From Alicyclobacillus fructus (GTDB lineage: Bacteria; Bacillota; Bacilli; Alicyclobacillales; Alicyclobacillaceae), in contig NZ_JAFMTY010000011.1 in the NCBI RefSeq assembly GCF_017329605.1, forward strand, positions 31,450 through 95,449: 64,000 bases of DNA, in the 5' to 3' direction. The notes beneath the pieces were generated by a model. It was not told where the DNA came from. It searched no databases and saw only the letters and a list, made by a program, of their open reading frames with translations. The position numbers were made by a program, and so were the translations under genes. Shown piece by piece: positions 9,139 through 15,849 of the stretch (the stretch's first letter is position 1; each line of letters opens with the position of its first letter).

Positions 9139-10644
9139 TCACCCCGCTACAGCTTTCGAATGCAGCCCAGATGCGTATTCCATAATGGTCTCGTCGTTCA
9201 GCTGAGATCCGTCCAGTACACCCGCAACGGTCCCGTTGTGCACCACGAGTACGCGGTCGCTTAACCCCACGATCTCCGGAAGTTCAGAGGAGATAACAAT
9301 CACGCCGATCCCGTCATTGGCCAGTTTTCGGAGCAATTGGTGAATCTCGGCCTTCGCCCCTACATCAATTCCGCGAGTAGGCTCGTCCAGAATCAGGACT
9401 CGGGGATTGCGCGAGATCCATTTGCCGATCATCACCTTTTGTTGGTTTCCGCCGCTCAAGCTTCCGACCAATTGATCATCATCTTTGGCTTTTACCCGCA
9501 GATCGCGCATCACCGTGGAAGCCAACTCCCGAGCGCGATTGCGCAGCAAAAACCCGCGTTTCGAAAGGGCGTCGAGATGGGTGACCGCCACGTTATCTCG
9601 GATCGACATTTTCAAAAATAATCCTTGTTCCTTGCGATCCTCAGTCAGGTAGTACAAGCCATGGCTCATGGCGTCCTGCACCGTCTGAATGCGCACCTTC
9701 TCACCGTCGAGGAAAATGTCACCCGACGTTCTCGGCTCCACTCCTGACAGCGCACGCATGATTTCTGTTCGCCCGGAGCCGACAAGTCCAAAGACGCCCA
9801 GGATCTCGCCTCTACGGAGATCAAATGACACATTTCTGCACTTGGACCCAGCGTTCAGGTTATCGACCTTCAACAGCGTTTGCCGAGACGGCGTTCCTTT
9901 CTCCGGGTAGATGCGTTCCAGCGAACGTCCGACCATCATCCGGATCACTTCATCGGCATCGGTCTTTGCTGCCTCAACCGTACCGATGAGAGAACCGTCC
10001 CGAAGAACCGTGATCCGATCGGACAGCCGAAAAATTTCGTCGAATTTATGGCTCACATAAATGATGCCTTTCCCTTGCGCCTTGAGGTCTTTCAGGACGT
10101 CGAACAGCCTCGCGGCGTCTTCCACACTGAGCGCGGACGTCGGCTCGTCAAAGATGTAAACGTCCGCATCGGTCACAAGCGCTTTCACAATTTCCACAAT
10201 CTGCTGCTGGGATACACTAAGGTTCTTGACGATCTCGGTAGGAGAAAAGTTCACATGAAATCTCTCGAGATAGGCTCGGGAGATCTCTTGCATTTTCCGA
10301 GTCCTCATAAATCCCATCTTCGAGGGCGCCTGACCTACCAGGATGTTTTCCATGACCGAGATGTCCGGGAATAAGCTAAGTTCCTGGTGGACAATTGCGA
10401 CACCCATCCGCCGGGCGTCCACAGGTGACTGCAGTCGAACAGGCTTTCCGTTCAGGAATATTTCACCTTGATCTGGGTGAAGTGCGCCCGTCACAATCTT
10501 CAAGAACGTGGACTTTCCCGCGCCGTTCTCCCCCATAAGGGCGTGAATCTCACCTTGCCTGAGCTCGAACGAAACGTTGTCCAAGGCCACTGTACCCGGA
10601 AACACCTTGCGAATTCCGCGAGCTTCCAGCAACACTTGTGCCAT
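9139..10644 (-). CDS. Sugar ABC transporter ATP-binding protein, RbsA/AraG-like
   Basis: Double ATPase subunit of a CUT2 sugar importer (501 residues). The N-terminal domain has the Walker A MGENGAGKST, signature LSVSQQQ and Walker B VYIFDEPTSAL. The C-terminal domain has the degenerate P-loop FGLVGSGRTE, signature LSGGNQQK and Walker B VLILDEPTRGID. This asymmetry is normal for RbsA/AraG/XylG. ATG at 10644 is preferred because AGGGGG lies 8 bases upstream; an ATG at 10650 and one at 10683 are in frame. It is the first gene of the operon. Operator-like repeats lie just before its ribosome binding site and before its promoter. Confidence 0.93.
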   Translation of the reverse strand: MAQVLLEARGIRKVFPGTVALDNVSFELRQGEIHALMGENGAGKSTFLKIVTGALHPDQGEIFLNGKPVRLQSPVDARRMGVAIVHQELSLFPDISVMENILVGQAPSKMGFMRTRKMQEISRAYLERFHVNFSPTEIVKNLSVSQQQIVEIVKALVTDADVYIFDEPTSALSVEDAARLFDVLKDLKAQGKGIIYVSHKFDEIFRLSDRITVLRDGSLIGTVEAAKTDADEVIRMMVGRSLERIYPEKGTPSRQTLLKVDNLNAGSKCRNVSFDLRRGEILGVFGLVGSGRTEIMRALSGVEPRTSGDIFLDGEKVRIQTVQDAMSHGLYYLTEDRKEQGLFLKMSIRDNVAVTHLDALSKRGFLLRNRARELASTVMRDLRVKAKDDDQLVGSLSGGNQQKVMIGKWISRNPRVLILDEPTRGIDVGAKAEIHQLLRKLANDGIGVIVISSELPEIVGLSDRVLVVHNGTVAGVLDGSQLNDETIMEYASGLHSKAVAG

Positions 10645-10662
10645 GCACATCACCCCCTGCCT

Positions 10663-10684
10663 CTTGTACGCATATCCGTACAAG
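10663..10684. promoter_or_regulatory. Putative AraR operator before the ABC ATPase gene
   Basis: CTTGTACG (10663-10670) and CGTACAAG (10677-10684) are perfect inverted repeats separated by CATATC. Each arm holds the TTGTACG half-site seen at the other ara operators, with a wider gap. It lies between the promoter and the ribosome binding site, a roadblock position. Confidence 0.55.
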
Positions 10685-10733
10685 TTCTTTTAAGAGTACC
10701 CAGAGAACCGGATGAAACCGAATTCACGTCTGA

Positions 10734-10763
10734 ATCCTATCACAGATGAGGCTCGAGCTTCAA
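10734..10763 (-). promoter_or_regulatory. Promoter of the sugar ABC operon
   Basis: On the minus strand TTGAAG (10758-10763) and TAGGAT (10734-10739) are 18 bases apart, about 90 bases before the ATPase start. Operator-like sequences lie on both sides (10777 upstream, 10663 downstream). Confidence 0.6.
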
Positions 10764-10776
10764 GCCCCATCCTTAT

Positions 10777-10788
10777 TTGTCCGAACAA
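10777..10788. promoter_or_regulatory. Putative AraR operator upstream of the ABC promoter
   Basis: TTGTCCGAACAA differs by one base from the palindrome TTGTCCGGACAA, which is the core of the site at 5709-5722. With the site at 10663 it brackets the ABC promoter, as expected for cooperative binding or looping. Confidence 0.5.
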
Positions 10789-10801
10789 CATTCCCAACAG
10801 G

Positions 10802-11929
10802 TCAAGGAGACACATGGGAGGGATCAGCGATGGGCGCCGTGGAAGAGCGCACAATGAGCTTCGGCTCATAGACGATGGAGGCAGGGTCCTCCCCGTCCCG
10901 CCTTCCGCGCTCGATGGCACGCATCACCCACTTCGCCGCGTCTAGCCCCATCTGCGTCTTCGGGTGCTCCACCGTCGTCAACTTAATCTCCGTCGCCTCC
11001 GCCAGGTACGAGTCGTCGTACCCCACCAGCGACATCTCCTCCGGCACTCGGATGCTCAGATCCCGCAGCACATCCATCACCTTCACGGCCAACTGGTCGT
11101 TGTAGCACACCATCCCCGTCGGCCGCTCCTTTTCGCCCTCCAGTTCCGCCCGCACGCGCCGCACCACTTCCTCATCCAAGTCCTCCGTCCGATACGTCAC
11201 CAACCACTCCGGCCGGACGGTGACCCCCGCTTCCCGACATGCGTCCATAAACCCCTGCATCCGGTACACACCCTGCAGGTCGTCCGTCTTGAAAATCCCC
11301 ATCAACTTCCGATGCCCAAGCTCCAGCAGATGCTGGGTCGCCATCCATCCGCCCTTTCGGTCGTCCATGATGATGTGCGGCGGGTCCAGCTGCGGATAGT
11401 ACTGGTTGATCATCACATACGGAATCTTCCGTTGCTCCAGCTCCAGATAGTACCGGATGTTCGGATTGTATGTGCTCGACTCTGTCGGCTCGATGATCAG
11501 CCCCGCGATAGGCCGTTGCAGCATCGACTCCAGACACTGCGCCTCTTTCGTCAGGTTGTTGTACGTGCACGCGAGAATCAGCGAATACCCCTTGTTCGTC
11601 ACATAGGACTCGATGCCGCGAATGATGGTCGGAAAGATGTAGTCCGAAATGTACGTCGTGATGACACCGATGTACCTGCGCGCTTCTTGGCTCTCCCCCG
11701 GCCGCTCTTCCTGCGGAAAGGCGCAGAACGTCCCCGCGCCCTGTTCCCGGTACAGAAGCCCCTCGTGCACCAGGTCCCCCACCGCCTGCCGGATGGTATG
11801 CCGGCTGACGCGAAACATCTTCATGAGCTCGTTTTCCGAGTAGATCTTCTGCCCAGGCTTCACCTTGCCCGTGCGGATCCATTCCCGAATCTGTTCTTTC
11901 ACTGCCACGTATTTGGCCGGAGAAGCCAT
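10802..11929 (-). CDS. araR: AraR-type arabinose repressor, copy 2
   Basis: GntR-type winged helix (about residues 6-73) joined to a LacI-like sugar-binding domain. From KYVAV to RSSTAPIA the protein is identical to copy 1. It differs only at the start (MASPA) and end (DPSHVSP). The ATG at 11929 has a GGTGA site about 8 bases upstream, and there is ample upstream space for its own promoter, unlike copy 1. It lies divergent to the GH127 gene and directly upstream of the sugar ABC operon. No terminator is visible in the 117 bases after its stop, so some transcription may continue into the importer genes. Identical DNA-binding domains imply both copies bind the same operators. Confidence 0.93.
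   Translation of the reverse strand: MASPAKYVAVKEQIREWIRTGKVKPGQKIYSENELMKMFRVSRHTIRQAVGDLVHEGLLYREQGAGTFCAFPQEERPGESQEARRYIGVITTYISDYIFPTIIRGIESYVTNKGYSLILACTYNNLTKEAQCLESMLQRPIAGLIIEPTESSTYNPNIRYYLELEQRKIPYVMINQYYPQLDPPHIIMDDRKGGWMATQHLLELGHRKLMGIFKTDDLQGVYRMQGFMDACREAGVTVRPEWLVTYRTEDLDEEVVRRVRAELEGEKERPTGMVCYNDQLAVKVMDVLRDLSIRVPEEMSLVGYDDSYLAEATEIKLTTVEHPKTQMGLDAAKWVMRAIERGRRDGEDPASIVYEPKLIVRSSTAPIADPSHVSP
10827..11914. repeat. Long direct repeat, unit B (araR body)
   Basis: Second copy of the 1088-bp unit described at 5880-6967. Examples of the ten differences are C/T at 5995/10942, A/G at 6920/11867 and three clustered at 6570-6588/11517-11535. The repeat ends within the fifth to sixth codons of the gene and about eight codons before its stop. 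Confidence 0.93.
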
Positions 11930-12044
11930 ACATCCATCACCGTTTCTCAGAAAAATGATGGGTCTATCAAGGACGCCCTACGATAGAATCGTCTACAGCA
12001 CTGTCTTGAGACGAAGTCGTATTCGTGCCCAAGTGGAGCTTCTC

Positions 12045-12350
12045 TTGAGGCTTACCACCGCTGAATGGGGCGCCCACTTTGCCGAATACATCTCATCCAA
12101 CGGTCGCGCTGGCGTGATCGCAGAACCCCTTTTCGTGATCCCCTACAACATGTATACCACATACGCATCCGTGTACATGTGGCAACTCGGATAAGGAGCG
12201 CGGAGCTCCGCTGGGTTACGACGATGAACCTCCAGACCCAGATGTTTTCCGCCCTCGTGAGCGGGTACGTGACCGATCCCCTGGGACATCGGCGCGCTCT
12301 GCACATGTTCGCTCTCGTCAGTTGCCCCTTCCCCTTCGCGTCTTGCACAG
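12045..12350 (+). pseudogene. Remnant of an MFS transporter (N-terminal part, frameshifted)
   Basis: Two reading frames join to give a typical MFS N-terminus. The first runs through IAEPLFVIPYNMYTTYASVY and MWQLG to a TAA at 12192. The second, one frame over, continues VTTMNLQTQMFSALVSGYVT followed by DPLGHRRAL, a variant of the MFS motif A (D-R-x-G-R-R). Similarity then fades near 12350 and the GH127 gene begins soon after. No intact start or later helices remain. The most likely history is an arabinoside transporter that was frameshifted and truncated. This stretch plus flanking DNA fills the 547 bases between araR copy 2 and the GH127 gene. Confidence 0.65.
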
Positions 12351-12412
12351 CGCGCTATCAAGAGAGCATCCTTATCCCCTATGCAGAATCGCCCCGTGCG
12401 TGTAAGATGAAC

Positions 12413-12424
12413 TCATACGTACAA
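12413..12424. promoter_or_regulatory. Putative AraR operator upstream of the GH127 gene
   Basis: TCATACGTACAA matches 10 of 12 positions of TTGTACGTACAA, with the right arm intact. It lies about 50 bases before the GH127 start, just downstream of a weak -10-like TAAGAT (12403-12408). The site is less symmetric than the others in this locus. Confidence 0.4.
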
Positions 12425-12476
12425 GTCTGCCGACACAACAGAAAGCGGATACATCCTTGTGAAGGGGCGTGTGCTG

Positions 12477-14456
12477 GTGAACTCTCGGGCCGCTCAACAT
12501 GCCATCATTTTATCCGTACAACTGAACTCCGCCTTCTGGTCTCGTTATCAGGACCTCGTGCGCGAGGTGGTGCTTCCGTATCAGTACGAGATTCTGAACG
12601 ATCGCGTCCCGGGCGTGGAGCCGAGCGGCGCCATTCGCAACTTCCGCATCGCCGCCGGAATCGAGCAGGGCGAATTCACAGGCATGGTGTTTCAGGACAG
12701 CGACGTGGCCAAATGGCTCGAAGCCGTCGGCCACGCATTGAAATCGAAACGCGATGCGGCGCTCGAGAAGCTGGCGGATGACGTGATCGATCTCGTCGTC
12801 GCCGCGCAGCAGCCCGACGGCTACCTCAACACGTATTTCACCATCAAGGAGCCGGGCAAGCGGTTCACCAACCTCATGGATTGCCACGAACTCTACTGCG
12901 CGGGGCACATGATCGAGGCGGCCGTGAGCTACTACGAGGCCACCGGCAAGCGCAAGTTGCTTGACGCCATGTGCCGATTCGCGGATCTCATCGCCGACAC
13001 GTTTGGACCGAACGAGGGCCAAATTCACGGCTACGACGGCCATCAGGAAATCGAACTGGCGCTGGTGAAGCTGTACCACGCAACCGGAGAGCAGCGTTAC
13101 CTCGATCTCGCCCGCTACTTCCTCGACGCCCGCGGCACCGAACCGAATTTCTTCCTCGAGGAGTGGGAACGGCGGGGCCTCCAATCCTTCTGGTGGCCTT
13201 GGATGAAAGAGCCCGATCTCGCCTATCATCAGGCGCACAAGCCGGTGCGCGAGCAGGACGTCGCGGTGGGACACGCGGTGCGAGCAATGTACATGTACAC
13301 CGCGATGGCGGACGTCGCCCGGCTGACGGGCGACGAGTCGCTGCGAAAGGCCTGCGAGCGGCTGTGGGAAGACGTGACGCGCCGGCAGATGTATATCATC
13401 GGGGCCATCGGCTCCACGCATCAAGGGGAGGCGTTCACGTTTGACTACGATCTCCCCAACGAGACGGCGTATGCGGAGACATGCGCCTCGGTGGGCCTCA
13501 TCTTCTTCGCCAAACGCATGCTCGAGCTGTCGCCGAAGGCCGAATACGCGGACGTCGTGGAGCGCGCCCTTTATAACGCCGTGATCGGCAGCATGGCGCA
13601 GGACGGCAAGCACTACTGCTATGTGAATCCCCTGGAGGTGTGGCCGCGCGCCAATGAGGAAAACCCGGACCGCAAGCATGTCCGGCCTACGCGCCAAGCG
13701 TGGTTTGGCTGTGCCTGCTGCCCGCCGAACGTGGCGCGGCTCTTGATGAGCCTGGGGGATTTCATTTACACGTGGCGCGAGGATCGGCGGACCCTGTACG
13801 TGCATCTTCATATCGGCAGCGATGTGGAGTGGGAGCTTGAAGGCGCACGCGTGAGGGTGTCGCAGGAGTCGGCGTTGCCGTGGCGCGGCGAGACCTCGCT
13901 TCGCGTGTCCGCGGCCGAGGGCCCCCGGCGCTTCGCGCTCGCCGTGCGCATTCCGGCTTGGTGCGCGGGCGAACCGGTCATCCGGGTGAATGGGCGGACC
14001 CTTTCCCCCGAGGAAGTGCGTGTGGAAGATGGGTACGCCGTGATCGAGCGCGAATTCGCAGACGGGGACGAGGTGGCGTTCCATCTTCCCTTGGCGGCGC
14101 GGTTTGTGGTCAGCCACCCCGAGCTGCGAGCTACAAACGGCATGGCGGCCATTGAACGCGGCCCGCTCGTCTACTGCGTCGAAGAGGCCGACAACGGCCG
14201 CAATCTCGCCGCGCTATCCGTCGACCTCGACGCGCCCTTCGCGGAGGTCCCGTGCCATATTGAAGGCGTGGACGTGGTGGCGCTTGAATTCGAGGGATAC
14301 AGGCGAGACGACCAGGCCTTCGCGGACGGATCGCTGTACCGGCCGGTGTCTCCCGAGGCGAAGCAGGAGCACAGGGTGAACATCCGCGCCATTCCCTACT
14401 TCCTCTGGGGCAACCGCGGCCTCGGCGAGATGCGGGTGTGGCTGCGATCGCGCTGA
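12477..14456 (+). CDS. GH127 beta-L-arabinofuranosidase
   Basis: Cytoplasmic glycoside hydrolase expected to release beta-L-arabinofuranose from plant-derived oligosaccharides. No signal peptide is visible. The chosen GTG at 12477 follows AAGGGG by 9 bases and gives 659 residues, the length of GH127 enzymes such as HypBA1 of Bifidobacterium; GTG at 12459 is an alternative. Segments VFQDSDV, DGHQEIELALVKLY and GAIGSTHQGEAFTFDYDLPN match that family closely. In numbering from 12459, Glu324 fits the acid/base, and Glu340, Cys342, Cys420 and Cys421 (ETC and CACCPPN) fit the zinc ligands and cysteine nucleophile. It sits divergent from araR copy 2 and its product would feed araA-B-D. Confidence 0.9.
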   Translation: MNSRAAQHAIILSVQLNSAFWSRYQDLVREVVLPYQYEILNDRVPGVEPSGAIRNFRIAAGIEQGEFTGMVFQDSDVAKWLEAVGHALKSKRDAALEKLADDVIDLVVAAQQPDGYLNTYFTIKEPGKRFTNLMDCHELYCAGHMIEAAVSYYEATGKRKLLDAMCRFADLIADTFGPNEGQIHGYDGHQEIELALVKLYHATGEQRYLDLARYFLDARGTEPNFFLEEWERRGLQSFWWPWMKEPDLAYHQAHKPVREQDVAVGHAVRAMYMYTAMADVARLTGDESLRKACERLWEDVTRRQMYIIGAIGSTHQGEAFTFDYDLPNETAYAETCASVGLIFFAKRMLELSPKAEYADVVERALYNAVIGSMAQDGKHYCYVNPLEVWPRANEENPDRKHVRPTRQAWFGCACCPPNVARLLMSLGDFIYTWREDRRTLYVHLHIGSDVEWELEGARVRVSQESALPWRGETSLRVSAAEGPRRFALAVRIPAWCAGEPVIRVNGRTLSPEEVRVEDGYAVIEREFADGDEVAFHLPLAARFVVSHPELRATNGMAAIERGPLVYCVEEADNGRNLAALSVDLDAPFAEVPCHIEGVDVVALEFEGYRRDDQAFADGSLYRPVSPEAKQEHRVNIRAIPYFLWGNRGLGEMRVWLRSR

Positions 14457-14463
14457 AAACAGC

Positions 14464-14495
14464 GACCCCCGCGGGCAGCCCGGCCTGCGGGGGTC
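14464..14495. terminator. Hairpin between convergent GH127 and nitroreductase genes
   Basis: GACCCCCGC (14464-14472) and GCGGGGGTC (14487-14495) form a perfect 9-bp stem. On the minus strand CTGTTTTC follows, and on the plus strand only a weak T-containing stretch, so it works best for the nitroreductase gene but may serve both. Confidence 0.65.
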
Positions 14496-14502
14496 ATCTG
14501 CC

Positions 14503-15111
14503 TTATTTGAACACCTTAAAACGGTCCTCGATGGGCTGCACCTGCTTCTCGCGCGGGGCACTCTCCGGCGATCCGAAGGGCATTTGCGCCACGAGCCGCC
14601 ACGTCTCCGGCAGCTTCCATTCGGCCTTCACGCGATCCTCGGCCACGTTGTAGTGCTGCAAACTGGCCCCATACCCGTACGCCTCGAGCACAATCCACAC
14701 CGCGTACTGGTGCATGGCGTTGGTGTGCTCGGCCCAGACGGGGAACTTGTCCTGATTGCCCGGGAACTTTTGCTGGAACGACTCGATCACGGCCTGATCT
14801 TCGAAGAAGAGCACCGTGCCGTAGCCGCTCCGGAATCCGGCGAGCCGAGTGGAAACGGCTTCAAACTGCTCTGGAGCGACCACCGCGCGCATGACGTCTT
14901 CAATCAGGTTCCACAGCTTCTCGTGCGACTGGCCCAACAGGAGCACGAGCCGCGTCGACTGCGAATTGTACGCAGACGGCATGTGTTTCACGATGTCTGC
15001 GAGCACTTGCTCCAGTTCCGCGTCGGTTAAGGGGGATGTCTTACCCACCGTGTGAATCGACCGGCGATCGCGAATGGCCGCGAGCAACCCCTTTTCCGTA
15101 GTGACCGCCAT
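14503..15111 (-). CDS. Nitroreductase family protein (Frm2/Hbn1-like)
   Basis: Probable FMN-dependent oxidoreductase of 202 residues. The start at 15111 has GGAGGG about 7 bases upstream. AIRDRRSIHTVG near the N-terminus holds the arginine/serine segment that usually contacts the FMN phosphate. MPSAYNSQSTRLVLLLG and the later LEAYGYGASLQHYN are typical of the subgroup related to yeast Frm2/Hbn1, found widely in Firmicutes. Physiological substrates of this subgroup are not established; roles in redox stress or lipid signalling have been proposed. It stands alone between two hairpins, convergent with the GH127 gene. Confidence 0.85.
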   Translation of the reverse strand: MAVTTEKGLLAAIRDRRSIHTVGKTSPLTDAELEQVLADIVKHMPSAYNSQSTRLVLLLGQSHEKLWNLIEDVMRAVVAPEQFEAVSTRLAGFRSGYGTVLFFEDQAVIESFQQKFPGNQDKFPVWAEHTNAMHQYAVWIVLEAYGYGASLQHYNVAEDRVKAEWKLPETWRLVAQMPFGSPESAPREKQVQPIEDRFKVFK

Positions 15112-15207
15112 GTGCATTCCCTCCACTCTCATCTCTATACTTTCGTAAGCAGAATACGACGCATAAGCACTTTTATTGTACCCCAAGTCGCCCGCCAAAA
15201 TCACATC

Positions 15208-15237
15208 TTCGCCGCCGCACGCCAAATGCGGTAGAAT
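15208..15237 (+). promoter_or_regulatory. Possible promoter of the small membrane protein gene
   Basis: TTCGCC (15208-15213) and TAGAAT (15232-15237) are 18 bases apart and lie 28 bases before the GTG at 15266. The -35 is weak. Confidence 0.4.
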
Positions 15238-15265
15238 GGTTCCATCCAGCATCGGGAGGCAAGCC

Positions 15266-15799
15266 GTGGGTTTCCTGCACGCTGCACTTCTCGCGGGGAG
15301 ACAGGTATCCCCCATCGCGCCTATCCTATCAGGACTGTTGTCCGGAATCTCCATCTTTTTTCTGTCATCATCTCTCCATGAACGTTCGGACGAGATCGAG
15401 CACCTACGTTTAGACGGGTATCCTCTGTGGCGAGCCGGGATGCGGTTTGGGCTCACATCGTTCGCCAAGGCGCTTCGATGGGTGCTTCCGTTCCTGCTGG
15501 CCTATATCCTCATCAGCGGCCTGTCCGCGATGCATGCGGAGTCCACGCTGTCCGCCTCGGCCTCGCCTGAAGCCCGCCCCCATCGCTTCCATCTTTGGAG
15601 CTCCATACTGGAGGCCACCGTTGTCACCGCGTTTGTCGCAACCTTATCCATCGCGTTCGGCTCTCTCATGCGACGTCAGTTCTCGCGACGGTACGGTTTA
15701 CCTCATGAGGCCCGCGTTCGCTCGGTGGCAACATCCACCATCTTGGTTTTGTCCGTGATGACAAGCATCATCCTCAAATCCGCGCTCGGCGCGGCGTAA
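15266..15799 (+). CDS. Small membrane protein of unknown function
   Basis: I do not recognise the family. The GTG at 15266 has GGGAGG about 6 bases upstream; longer in-frame starts lack a site and would precede the promoter. The 177-residue product has a short N-terminal hydrophobic stretch, a charged segment (LHERSDEIEHLRL), and strong hydrophobic stretches around WVLPFLLAYILISGLSAM, AFVATLSIAFGSLM and STILVLSVMTSIILKSA, so three to four membrane passes are likely. It is alone between the divergent nitroreductase and a strong terminator hairpin. Function cannot be inferred from context. Confidence 0.6.
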   Translation: MGFLHAALLAGRQVSPIAPILSGLLSGISIFFLSSSLHERSDEIEHLRLDGYPLWRAGMRFGLTSFAKALRWVLPFLLAYILISGLSAMHAESTLSASASPEARPHRFHLWSSILEATVVTAFVATLSIAFGSLMRRQFSRRYGLPHEARVRSVATSTILVLSVMTSIILKSALGAA

Positions 15800-15806
15800 A
15801 CACAGC

Positions 15807-15841
15807 GAGAGCCGCAAGGGATGGTGATCCTTGCGGCTCTC
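15807..15841. terminator. Bidirectional terminator hairpin
   Basis: GAGAGCCGCAAGG (15807-15819) and CCTTGCGGCTCTC (15829-15841) form a perfect 13-bp stem with a 9-base loop between two convergent genes. T-rich but interrupted sequence follows on both strands. Confidence 0.8.
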
Positions 15842-15849
15842 TACGTTCT

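Noticed and set aside
12065..12781. 238-codon plus-strand frame overlapping the GH127 start
   Set aside because: Only its middle part (MFS-like) is meaningful; the rest is the GH127 gene in another frame.
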